From the NCBI GenBank assembly GCA_034437315.1, contig DAOTUC010000048.1:1-13934 (forward strand): a stretch of DNA of 13,934 nt, read 5' to 3'. Below are positions 1 to 6,858 of the stretch, one piece after another. Numbering within the stretch: position 1 is the first letter of the stretch; every line of letters begins with the position of its first letter. The notes below the pieces were generated by a model. That model saw nothing but the letters and a program-made list of their open reading frames with translations, had not been told where the DNA came from and searched no databases. This stretch comes from DSAR01 sp034437315. GTDB lineage: Bacteria; Chloroflexota; Anaerolineae; B4-G1. Made by a program: the position numbers and the translations under genes.

Positions 1-1
1 C

Positions 2-1789
2 TTGCTCGGATGCATGGCGCTGGGGCTGCTCCCGCTGCTCTACTATCCATTGCGCAGTCCCAGCGCGCCGTTTGGCCCGGTCGATATGCGCACCTGGGAG
101 GGGTTCTGGCGGCACACGATGGCCCAGGGTTTGCGAGGCAATCTTTTCCACTTCGGTCTGGCCGATCAACTCGACAGGGCGCTGGTTTTCTGGTCACTGC
201 TGCGGTTGCAATTTACGCTTCCGGCGATTGGGTTGATCGCGTGGGGGCTGCTGCGCTTGCTGCGCCGGGAGGCCCAGCCGGCTATTTTCCTGTGCGGTTT
301 TCTCATCGTCCACTTGGTGTTCACCCTCAACACCGTCCAGGACGTGATGGCCTATTTGCTGACCCCCTTTGCCGCCCTGTCCATATTGACCGGCGTTGGC
401 GCGGGGGGGATTGATGACGCGCTCAGGGAGAGGCTGCGGCGAGACCGATTCCCGGCCGCCCAGAGCGCGCTTATCCTGGGGGTGGCCTGTATGCTCCTGC
501 CGATCTACCAGGCGGGCGTCAACCTCGCGCGCGGCGTCTCTCTGCGCGATTTTACCGAGGCTGACGATTTTGTCTCTTCCGTGTACGAGCGTTTCGGTGG
601 GCGTGGAGAGGGCGCGGTCTTGCTCTCGGCCTGGGAATACCTGACGCCGCTGTGGGTGCGCGCCTATATTGATGAGCCGTTGCCCGAGACTGACCTCAAT
701 CTCGTCTATGTTTCCACAGCCATCCCGTGGGCGGACGCCGTCTGGTCGCACATAGAGGAGGGGGACATCTTCTTGCCCGATTACCGGCCGGCCGTGCGCG
801 ACCTGGGCTTCCGCCTGATACCTGAGGGCCGGCTTTATCAGGTCGTTGCCCCGCCCGTGCAGGACGCGCCGCCTGCGCGCCCGCTGGATGTCTGGGCGGA
901 CGGGCGGGTGCACGTCCTGGGCTACGATCTGGATCGACGCGCCGTCCGCGCTGGCGAGCGCCTGGCGTTGACGCTCTACCAGAGCGCGCCGGAACCGCTG
1001 GCGGAGATATGGATGCCCTACGTCCAGCTTGGCCCCATCGACGTCCGCTGGACGACCGACAGCCGTCTCTTGACGAGCGATTGGTTGCCCGGCGAGATCG
1101 TCGTCGAGCGCTACGAGATACCCATCCCCTTCCACCTCTCGCCGGGAGAGCACCCGCTGCGCTTGGGGTACGCCGATCTGAGCGGCGGGCGCGACGCTCT
1201 GCCGCTCACCGGCGCGTCATCCACCACCGACTTGCAAGTCGGCGACCTGCAAGTCGGCGACCTGGGCGTCGTCGAAGTGTCGTCCAATCCCAAAGGCCCG
1301 CCTCCACTTGTGCTGGAGCGAGCGCTGGCAAACTTCGATAACCAGGTCGCGTTGACGCGCGCTCGAACGCGAAATGGGTTGCAGATGCGGAAAGCGGATT
1401 GGCGGGCGCGGCAATGGGAAGAGCCGTTGCGCGTTCGACGGGGACAGGCGTTCCATCTGCGGCTCGATTGGCGCGTCCTGGCCTCGCCCCGCAACAGTTA
1501 CACGATCTTCATTCACCTGATTGACGACGCCGGGCGGCCTGTCCTGGGGCACGATTACACGCCGTTGGGCGGCGCGTGTCCATCTTATCTGTGGTTCCCC
1601 AAGTGGCTGCCCGGGCAGGCGTTGACCGATCCCTACCGCTTGGTGATTCCGGACACCCTCCCGCCGGGCGATTACGCCCTGGAGGTGGGGATGTATGGCA
1701 TGACTTCTCTTCGGCGCCTGCCCGTGATAGAATGGACGGGCGATCTGGGGACCGACCGGATCATCCTGGGATCGGTGCGGGTGGAATAG
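2..1789 (+). CDS. DUF2723-like membrane glycosyltransferase, C-terminal part (5' end outside window)
   Basis: The frame is open from the window edge, so the 595 residues seen are the C-terminal part of a longer protein and the TTG at position 2 is not a credible start. The segment near residues 15-45 (PLRS...WGxxxTWEGFWRH-like, then AQGLRGN) resembles the loop of DUF2723 / GT-C type membrane proteins related to protein O-mannosyltransferases, which transfer sugars from lipid carriers outside the membrane. Hydrophobic helices lie at about residues 2-15, 62-83, 92-130 and 152-172. From about residue 180 the chain is soluble, with a beta-rich tail that is probably extracytoplasmic. A five-residue repeat (DLQVG twice, then DLGVV) interrupts the tail near residues 410-424 and comes from a DNA repeat. 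DUF4446 follows after 28 bp and is probably co-transcribed. The family call rests on motif resemblance; substrate and acceptor are unknown. Confidence 0.6.
   Translation: MLGCMALGLLPLLYYPLRSPSAPFGPVDMRTWEGFWRHTMAQGLRGNLFHFGLADQLDRALVFWSLLRLQFTLPAIGLIAWGLLRLLRREAQPAIFLCGFLIVHLVFTLNTVQDVMAYLLTPFAALSILTGVGAGGIDDALRERLRRDRFPAAQSALILGVACMLLPIYQAGVNLARGVSLRDFTEADDFVSSVYERFGGRGEGAVLLSAWEYLTPLWVRAYIDEPLPETDLNLVYVSTAIPWADAVWSHIEEGDIFLPDYRPAVRDLGFRLIPEGRLYQVVAPPVQDAPPARPLDVWADGRVHVLGYDLDRRAVRAGERLALTLYQSAPEPLAEIWMPYVQLGPIDVRWTTDSRLLTSDWLPGEIVVERYEIPIPFHLSPGEHPLRLGYADLSGGRDALPLTGASSTTDLQVGDLQVGDLGVVEVSSNPKGPPPLVLERALANFDNQVALTRARTRNGLQMRKADWRARQWEEPLRVRRGQAFHLRLDWRVLASPRNSYTIFIHLIDDAGRPVLGHDYTPLGGACPSYLWFPKWLPGQALTDPYRLVIPDTLPPGDYALEVGMYGMTSLRRLPVIEWTGDLGTDRIILGSVRVE
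1229..1273. repeat. In-frame 15-nt tandem repeat built on a 12-bp palindrome
   Basis: Unit 1 (1229-1243) is GACTTGCAAGTC+GGC, and its first 12 bases are a perfect palindrome. Unit 2 (1244-1258) differs by one base (GACCTGCAAGTC+GGC). A third unit (1259-1273) is degenerate (GACCTGGGCGTC+GTC). The period of 15 keeps the reading frame and adds DLQVG-DLQVG-DLGVV to the membrane protein, in a linker between predicted beta-rich segments. Spread by insertion or slippage is an inference. Confidence 0.8.
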
Positions 1790-1817
1790 ACGACTTATTT
1801 GCGGAAGGGGGTAACAT

Positions 1818-2327
1818 ATGGATATAGCGCTCTTGGTTTGGGCGATCGCTTTGACCATCCTGCTCATTTTCTTCATCGTGTGGGTGTTCGATTTGCAGGC
1901 CCGCATTGGCCGGTTGCAGAAACAGCAAAAAGAGCTATTCAGCGGGGAATTTGAGGGGCAGGGTGGAGGAGAGAAGGATGGGGACGTGATGGCTGCGTTC
2001 GCCAAACTTTCGACCCGTCTGAACGAGACGAACGCGCGGACGGAACGGCTGGTCGCCCATAGCCAGCAGGTCAACGCCGTCTTCGCTCACACCATCCAGG
2101 GAATGGCGTTGGTGCGCTATCGGGCCTTCCAGGATACGGGCGGCGATCAGAGTTTTTCGCTGGCGTTGGCGGACGGCGAGGGGCATGGGGTCGTCATCTC
2201 GGCGCTTTACGGACGGGGCGCGACGCGCGTCTACGCCAAGCCGGTCGAGGGGTGGCAATCGCCCAAGGCGTTGAGCGAGGAGGAGGAACAGGCCCTATCC
2301 GAAGCGCGGCAAATGGTCATCGGTTGA
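1818..2327 (+). CDS. DUF4446 family membrane-anchored protein
   Basis: The protein has 169 residues. One transmembrane helix (about residues 4-24) is followed by a charged coiled-coil-like stretch (25-80). The C-terminal domain (about 95-165) has the DUF4446 signature: VRYRAFQDTGGDQSFSLALAD, then G(H)GVVIS.LYGR...R.YAKP and a terminal LSEEEEQAL. The order TM, coiled coil, DUF4446 and the length are typical of the family, whose biochemical function is unknown. The ATG is preceded by AAGGGGG (1805-1811) at 6 nt, which supports the start. The gene sits 28 bp after the membrane glycosyltransferase and upstream of the bactofilin, an envelope and cytoskeleton context. The family call is firm; any role in cell shape is inference. 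Confidence 0.85.
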   Translation: MDIALLVWAIALTILLIFFIVWVFDLQARIGRLQKQQKELFSGEFEGQGGGEKDGDVMAAFAKLSTRLNETNARTERLVAHSQQVNAVFAHTIQGMALVRYRAFQDTGGDQSFSLALADGEGHGVVISALYGRGATRVYAKPVEGWQSPKALSEEEEQALSEARQMVIG

Positions 2328-2378
2328 GGTCGTCACCCGCGCTACAGCCGGAAGCCGTGTACGTTACCGTACCCATAA

Positions 2379-2407
2379 TTGACAAAAAGCCGTCGCTGTT
2401 GTATTAT
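2379..2407 (+). promoter_or_regulatory. Sigma70-type promoter of the bactofilin gene
   Basis: A perfect -35 box TTGACA (2379-2384) is separated by 17 nt from TATTAT (2402-2407). Transcription would start near 2414, giving a leader of about 120 nt before the GTG at 2536. A small inverted repeat, GTACG-TTAC-CGTAC (2359-2372), lies just upstream of the -35 box and might be an operator. The promoter makes the bactofilin transcribable independently of the genes before it. Confidence 0.75.
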
Positions 2408-2535
2408 GCCCATTGTGTCTTGCGTGATCGTTCAGCCTTGCTACGAGTTCAGGCTTATGCTTTTATGACCGGCTTTCACTGCGAAAATATCGGCGAAACG
2501 TTTTCAGGGAAAGCCCCTAAGTAAGGAGGTGTACA

Positions 2536-3084
2536 GTGTCTTTATTCGGGAAGAAAGAGAAGCCATCGGCCCCGCAGAAAACGACGACCGCCGTTCCGAC
2601 CGCCGCCCCCGCCCCTGGAACCAAGATTGAGACCATCATTGGACCTAACGCCCACTTTCGGGGCGATATCCAGTCGGATGGAGGGATGCGCATTGATGGC
2701 ATTTTCGAGGGCACCGTTGAGGTCTCCGGCAATCTCGTCATTGGAGAAAGCGCCAAGGTGATCGCCGAGATCACGGCGAAGAATATCTCGATCTCCGGCG
2801 CGATCAAAGGGAACGTCAACGGCAATCGCGTTGAAATACTGGAGACCGGGCGCGTGTGGGGCGATTTGACCATCAACTCGCTGCTCTTGAACGAAGGGGC
2901 TTATTTTCGTGGGCGGACGATGATGCACGGCGACCTTGAGCCGCCGATGATTGAACCGCCCAAGAAATCAGCCCAGGCGGAGAAGAAACCCGCAGAAGCG
3001 GAGGAAACCCGGGCCAAGATCGTGGACGTGGAACCGAAACCCAGGCAGCCCGAGGAAAAGAAAAACGAAGAGGTCTCCGGTTAA
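2536..3084 (+). CDS. Bactofilin (polymer-forming cytoskeletal protein)
   Basis: The protein has 182 residues and starts at a GTG with AAGGAGGT (2523-2530) 5 nt upstream. A short lysine-rich N-terminus (MSLFGKKEK) and a Pro/Ala/Thr-rich linker precede the bactofilin core (about residues 30-135). The core opens with ETIIGPNAHFRGDI and continues through short Gly-rich turns (GDIQSDGGMRIDGIFEGTV, GAIKGNV, GDLTINSL), as expected of a right-handed beta helix. The last 45 residues are a disordered Lys/Glu/Pro tail. Bactofilins polymerise without nucleotide on the inner membrane face and scaffold cell-wall enzymes, polarity or stalk factors. A peptidoglycan synthase gene lies immediately downstream in convergent orientation, compatible with a wall-related role, but no interaction is shown. 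The gene has its own promoter and a strong terminator. Confidence 0.93.
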   Translation: MSLFGKKEKPSAPQKTTTAVPTAAPAPGTKIETIIGPNAHFRGDIQSDGGMRIDGIFEGTVEVSGNLVIGESAKVIAEITAKNISISGAIKGNVNGNRVEILETGRVWGDLTINSLLLNEGAYFRGRTMMHGDLEPPMIEPPKKSAQAEKKPAEAEETRAKIVDVEPKPRQPEEKKNEEVSG

Positions 3085-3105
3085 ATCCCGGTGCGCTTTG
3101 ATGAT

Positions 3106-3144
3106 AAAAGCCCTGCTCGCGCTTCAGCGCGAGCAGGGCTTTTT
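3106..3144 (+). terminator. Strong intrinsic terminator, probably bidirectional
   Basis: A perfect 17-bp stem (3106-3122 with 3127-3143) closes a TTCA loop and ends in a T run (3140-3144). The left arm begins with four A residues, so the opposite strand also ends in T. It lies 21 bp after the bactofilin stop and 80 bp beyond the end of the convergent penicillin-binding protein gene, and may serve both. Confidence 0.93.
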
Positions 3145-3158
3145 GTATGCGGTGCGTT

Positions 3159-3187
3159 AGTCACCTGACTGTCAGTCACCTGACCGT
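3159..3187. repeat. Intergenic 15-nt tandem repeat of a near-palindrome
   Basis: Unit 1 (3159-3173) is AGTCACCTGACT+GTC and unit 2 (3174-3187) is AGTCACCTGACC+GT, one mismatch over 14 bases. AGTCA-CC-TGACT is an inverted repeat with 5-bp arms. The plan of a 12-bp (near-)palindrome plus a 3-nt spacer matches the in-frame array at 1229-1273, although the sequences differ. It lies between the terminator and the end of the convergent gene. Confidence 0.65.
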
Positions 3188-3224
3188 TTGCCAACCTTTC
3201 AGCGTCCCTCCCCTTTTCGCGCTC

Positions 3225-6200
3225 TCACTCCTCACGCGGCGTCACGTAGATGCTCACGCGCTCGCTGGTGGCTGCGTTGCCGGCCTCGTCCACGGCGATG
3301 ACGTAGAACGTGTGTTGGCCCATCGCCTGGAGCTGCCAGTTGACGTTAAAGGGGACGACGGCGCGCACGGCGAAGGGTTGCAGGTCTGGCGGCGGCTCAT
3401 TTTCCTTGGGGCCGGGATAGTGATAGAATTCCACTCGGTCGATGGAGTAATCCCGTACCTCGGCGTTGACGTTGACCCACGCGCCGGGCCTCATTTGGTG
3501 CTCCGAACCGTCTATCGGGTACGTCAGATCCAGCGTCGGGGTGACGTTGTCCACCGTCACCTGGATCGTCGCTTCCCGCAGGTTCATCGCGTGGTCGACG
3601 ACGCTGACGCGCAAGCTGTAGAGGCCGTCCAGACCGGTGGTGTCGAAGAATTCCAACACGCCGCGGTCGATCTGTTCGCCGCGGTCCGGGCCGATCTGGT
3701 ACCATTCGGTGGGGTTCAATCCCTGCCCATAGAGGACGCGGTAGAAGTTGAAATCCCCTCCCCTGGCGTTGCCGGTGATGGGCACGGTGCCGCGGATGTA
3801 GGAATAGGGCGCAGGGCTGACGATCGCGACCTCGGCGTCGCTTTGTGATGGCCCGTAAACGGTGTCGTAGTCGGTGGGGAGAACGGCCGGCCGGCGTTCT
3901 TCGGGCAGGCTGGCGAGCCAATCGTCGGCCTCGGGCGGATAGACCTCGAACACCCGCTCCTCGCACAATTCCGGCGGCGTGTGGACGGTACACAGCCGCC
4001 CCGTCTCGCGATTGACCATAAACGTCTGGTGGATGTCGCATGGCTCAGTCGGCTCGGTGCCGGGGATGAAAATCTCCGAGACGGTCGGGCAATGCTCAGT
4101 AGGCAACTTGCCCGATACCGCGCAGACGTGTCGTTCGACCAGGCCGTCCGGCCTGGTGAACGGGACGACGTCCAGGCCCTGGTGGGCGTATTCCATCACC
4201 GCGTGCCAGATGGGCGCCGCGCCTCGCAGGCCGGGCAAGTCATTCATCTCGCTATTGTCGGTGTTGCCCACCCATATGCCGGTCGCCACCTGGGGGGTGT
4301 AACCGACGGTCCAGGCGTCGCGGAAATTGTTGGTGGTGCCGGTCTTGGCGGCGGCCGGTCGCTCGTTAGAAAGCTCCAGCGCGTTGTTGATCCCCATCGC
4401 CGCCCACCGGGCCTGGCGATCCGACAGGATGCTGTTTATCAGGTAGGCCAGTTGGGGGGACAGGATGTCGCGGCCCTCCGGTTGCGAATATTGATACAGC
4501 ACCTCGCCAAAGCGATCTTCGACGCGCAGGATGGCGACCGGGTCGAGTTCGCGGAAACCGGCCCGTTTCTGGTCCGGCGGAACCAACTCGCCATACATCC
4601 GGCCGTCGTTGGCGAAGACGCTGAAGGCGTAGGCCATATCGAGCAGGTGCACCTCGCCGCCGCCCAGCGTCAGGCTGAGGCCGTAATAATCCAGGCCGCG
4701 GGTGAGGGTGTTGATGCCCATACTGTGGGCGGTGCGGATGACGTTATCGACCCCGGCCAGATGAAGCGCTTCGACGGCGGGGATGTTATACGAGCGGGCC
4801 AACGCCAGGCGCATACGTTGAGGGCCGTGGTACTTGCGATCGTAATTTTCCGGCACGTAGGGCGCGCCGGAGGCCTGGGGGAAAGCCGTGCGGACGTCAA
4901 GGAACATGTGGGCCGCGTTGCTTCCCTGGGCCAATAAGGTCAGATAGGTGAACGGCTTGAAAGACGATCCCGGCTGGCGTCCCCCCCCATCTATGGTCAC
5001 GTTGAATTGACCGTCGATCGACTCATCCCAATAGTCCAGGCTGCCGACCATCGCCAATATCTCGCCGGTCGGTGGACGAATGGAGACGACGGCGGCGTTG
5101 CTGACCTGGTGGTCGCGCCCAACGTCCTGGGGCCTCATAGGCGGTAGGTATTGCGCCGCGTCACAACCGGCGTCGATGGCCTGTTGGATGATGGCGGTCT
5201 CGTCGCCGCCCGACAGGCGACGGACGTGCGTCTGGGCCGCACATTGGGCCTGCTCTTGTAATTCGAGATCCAACGTCGTATAGACGCGCAGCCCGCCCCG
5301 GTACACCCGGTCGTAGCCGAACATCTCCTCCAATTGTTTGCGGACGTAGATGGAGAAGTGAGGGGCCTTGATGTCGAAACGCTCGGTGAACTTGGCCAGT
5401 TGCCACGGCTCATACTTGGCGGCCACCGCCTCCTCCGAGGTGATGCAGCCATCCCGCACCATCGCATCGAGCACCAGGCCTTGGCGCTTGCGGGCTTCCT
5501 CCGGATTGTCGAACGGATTCATACGCGGGTATTGAGGGATCGGCGCAAGCGTGGACGCCTCCGCCAGCGTCAACTCGCTGGCGCTCTTGGCGAAATAAAC
5601 CCGGGCCGCCGCCTCAATGCCGTAGGCTAGATTACCGTAGTGATTCGTGTTCAGATACCATTCCAGGATCTGTTCCTTGGAATATTTCTGCGTGATCCGG
5701 TAGGAAAGAAACACCTCTGTGATCTTCCGCTCGTAATCCTCCCACTCCGGGCCTTCGGATCCGATGTATCGCTGTTCCGGTTCGATGACGATATTCTTGA
5801 TCAACTGCTGTGTGATCGAGGAACCACCCTGAATCTGTTGACCCTGTATGTTGGCCCACATCGCGCGGGCGATGCCCCGCGGATCGAAACCGGGATTGGT
5901 CCAGAAAGCCCGGTCCTCGCTGGCGACGGTGGCGCATATGAGGGTATCCGGCGCCTGGTCTAGCGAGACCCAGGTGCGATCACCGCCAAAGGGGTCGATG
6001 ACCTCATAGATGAGTGTCTGTCCGGTGCGATCGTAGATTTTGCTCGTCTCGAAGTTCTGCTCCGCCGCCTCGATTTCCTGCGGTTCGGGCAGGTCGCGGG
6101 TGAAGTAGTTATACGCGCTGGCGACGGCGCTGACGCCGCCGACGAAGAGGCCCGCGACGACGAGCGCGGCGACGAGCAGCGCAACGCCCACGATGCGTAT

Positions 6201-6287
6201 AAACTGTTGTAGGCCGCTGTCGCCCTCGACGCGCCGTCGTTGGCGACGCTGTAAAACGACGCGCCGGACGGTTTGAATGGGCGTCAT
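3225..6287 (-). CDS. Class A penicillin-binding protein (PBP1A type) with C-terminal Ig-like domains
   Basis: The enzyme has 1020 residues and should polymerise lipid II and cross-link peptidoglycan outside the membrane. After a basic cytoplasmic segment comes one transmembrane helix (about 30-58). The GT51 domain (about 80-260) has ASEDRAFW with catalytic Glu124, QGGSSITQQLIKN (153-165), RKITE with probable second Glu191 and YLNTNHYG. The transpeptidase domain (about 395-700) has all three motifs: SSFK with nucleophile Ser441, SYN (499-501) and KTG (648-650). Five cysteines lie in the following linker (722-775). Residues about 820-1018 form two Ig/fibronectin-like beta domains (each with a VxDxxxN-type strand), a longer tail than in proteobacterial PBP1A. 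The ATG at 6287 has GAAAGGAG (complement of 6299-6306) 11 nt upstream. The gene is convergent with the bactofilin and divergent from the kinase. Confidence 0.95.
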   Translation of the reverse strand: MTPIQTVRRVVLQRRQRRRVEGDSGLQQFIRIVGVALLVAALVVAGLFVGGVSAVASAYNYFTRDLPEPQEIEAAEQNFETSKIYDRTGQTLIYEVIDPFGGDRTWVSLDQAPDTLICATVASEDRAFWTNPGFDPRGIARAMWANIQGQQIQGGSSITQQLIKNIVIEPEQRYIGSEGPEWEDYERKITEVFLSYRITQKYSKEQILEWYLNTNHYGNLAYGIEAAARVYFAKSASELTLAEASTLAPIPQYPRMNPFDNPEEARKRQGLVLDAMVRDGCITSEEAVAAKYEPWQLAKFTERFDIKAPHFSIYVRKQLEEMFGYDRVYRGGLRVYTTLDLELQEQAQCAAQTHVRRLSGGDETAIIQQAIDAGCDAAQYLPPMRPQDVGRDHQVSNAAVVSIRPPTGEILAMVGSLDYWDESIDGQFNVTIDGGGRQPGSSFKPFTYLTLLAQGSNAAHMFLDVRTAFPQASGAPYVPENYDRKYHGPQRMRLALARSYNIPAVEALHLAGVDNVIRTAHSMGINTLTRGLDYYGLSLTLGGGEVHLLDMAYAFSVFANDGRMYGELVPPDQKRAGFRELDPVAILRVEDRFGEVLYQYSQPEGRDILSPQLAYLINSILSDRQARWAAMGINNALELSNERPAAAKTGTTNNFRDAWTVGYTPQVATGIWVGNTDNSEMNDLPGLRGAAPIWHAVMEYAHQGLDVVPFTRPDGLVERHVCAVSGKLPTEHCPTVSEIFIPGTEPTEPCDIHQTFMVNRETGRLCTVHTPPELCEERVFEVYPPEADDWLASLPEERRPAVLPTDYDTVYGPSQSDAEVAIVSPAPYSYIRGTVPITGNARGGDFNFYRVLYGQGLNPTEWYQIGPDRGEQIDRGVLEFFDTTGLDGLYSLRVSVVDHAMNLREATIQVTVDNVTPTLDLTYPIDGSEHQMRPGAWVNVNAEVRDYSIDRVEFYHYPGPKENEPPPDLQPFAVRAVVPFNVNWQLQAMGQHTFYVIAVDEAGNAATSERVSIYVTPREE

Positions 6288-6351
6288 ATCTTAACACACT
6301 CCTTTCGGCGAATCGGTTAACGAATCAGTGAATCGCCATCAATGTGGGCAA

Positions 6352-6380
6352 ATCGTACCAGAAAGCGCCCAGATTGGCAA
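6352..6380 (-). promoter_or_regulatory. Promoter of the penicillin-binding protein gene
   Basis: Read on the minus strand, TTGCCA (complement of 6375-6380) is followed after 17 nt by TACGAT (complement of 6352-6357), preceded by TGG, which fits an extended -10 (TGn). Transcription would start near 6345, leaving a leader of roughly 58 nt. Confidence 0.65.
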
Positions 6381-6474
6381 GTGAGCGGGTAAGTGGGAAA
6401 ACGAAGCAAATCCAAGGGGGCTTAGACGCACGAGGTTGCCCCCTGCGCGATTTGTCAAGCGTATCAACCCCCAG

Positions 6475-6583
6475 GTATCTTCTCAAAAAGTAGGGGAGAA
6501 ATGTTCGTAGTAACGGCTTTAGCCGTCAAAATGGCCGCTGAAGCGGTTACTACAAACTATTCCCCGAATTATTGAGAAGATAC
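6475..6583. mobile_element. MITE-like non-autonomous element, copy A, with 8-bp target duplication
   Basis: The ends are 23-bp terminal inverted repeats, left 6475-6497 and right 6561-6583. They match at 20 of 23 positions and begin GTATCTTCTCAA. Directly outside them lies a perfect 8-bp direct repeat, ACCCCCAG (6467-6474 and 6584-6591), the expected footprint of transposition. The 109-bp body has no coding capacity, only two inward-facing GTAG-headed hairpins. The mobilising transposase is not in the window, and I cannot assign the IS family from these ends. The right end plus its neighbouring hairpin recurs at 13832-13881 with identical spacing, showing that this is a family. Confidence 0.85.
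6507..6553. repeat. Inverted pair of GTAG-headed REP-like hairpins
   Basis: The left unit is GTAG-TA-ACGGCT-TT-AGCCGT (6507-6526). The right unit on the opposite strand is GTAG-TA-ACCGCT-TC-AGCGGC (complement of 6534-6553), whose outermost stem position is a wobble on one strand. They face each other across 7 nt. A GTAG head followed by a short hairpin, in opposed pairs, is the layout of REP/BIME repeats that RAYT transposases recognise; assignment to that class is inference. Confidence 0.7.
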
Positions 6584-6617
6584 ACCCCCAGCTTCGTTTT
6601 ACCTCTCATACGAGAGA

Positions 6618-6646
6618 TTGACCTTATGGGATAATTGCACTATACT
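6618..6646 (+). promoter_or_regulatory. Promoter of the histidine kinase gene
   Basis: TTGACC (6618-6623) is followed after 17 nt by TATACT (6641-6646), both one base from consensus. Predicted transcription starts near 6653, so the leader before the ATG at 6859 is about 205 nt. The promoter lies 35 bp downstream of the MITE-like element's right end, so the insertion sits just upstream of the -35 box and could affect activator binding. Confidence 0.75.
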
Positions 6647-6858
6647 CAGGCAAGACGGAAAGGGAGGAGGATGACCAAGCGATGATTGACGGCTATCTCT
6701 TAAAAAAGTCCGCGCGATTTTTGAGCGGATGCATCTGTAGGTTATCTTTCTATGTAGAGACTATTAAAAAATTCGCTCAGAGGCCTGTCCTCGGGTCGAT
6801 TAGCGCCCCCGGGACCGGGGCTAGAGCAATGATTTAAGACGCTCTGTAGGAGGCGTAT

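Larger units (their letters stand above)
6288..6858. other. Divergent 571-bp intergenic region
   Basis: This gap separates the divergent penicillin-binding protein and histidine kinase genes. It holds a promoter for each (6352-6380 minus, 6618-6646 plus) and a complete 109-bp MITE-like insertion (6475-6583). A 7-bp inverted repeat AGGGGGC/GCCCCCT (6415-6421 with 6438-6444, 16-nt loop) has no assigned role. The kinase leader (about 6653-6858) has a GC-rich imperfect hairpin around 6800-6823 and a 51-codon open frame from ATG 6682 to TAA 6837. That frame resembles no family I know and has a weakly placed GGAGG 11 nt upstream; I do not call it a gene. Confidence 0.7.

Noticed and set aside
2252..2524. 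90-codon frame between the DUF4446 and bactofilin genes
   Set aside because: It overlaps the DUF4446 3' end in another frame and runs through a near-consensus promoter; no domain is visible.
3147..5630. Plus-strand open frames inside the penicillin-binding protein gene (such as 3981-4937)
   Set aside because: They are antisense to conserved catalytic motifs of a 1020-residue protein and encode no recognisable domain.
6682..6837. 51-codon open frame ahead of the histidine kinase
   Set aside because: No similarity to known small proteins, a poorly spaced ribosome site and a composition typical of chance frames; kept only as a comment on the leader.
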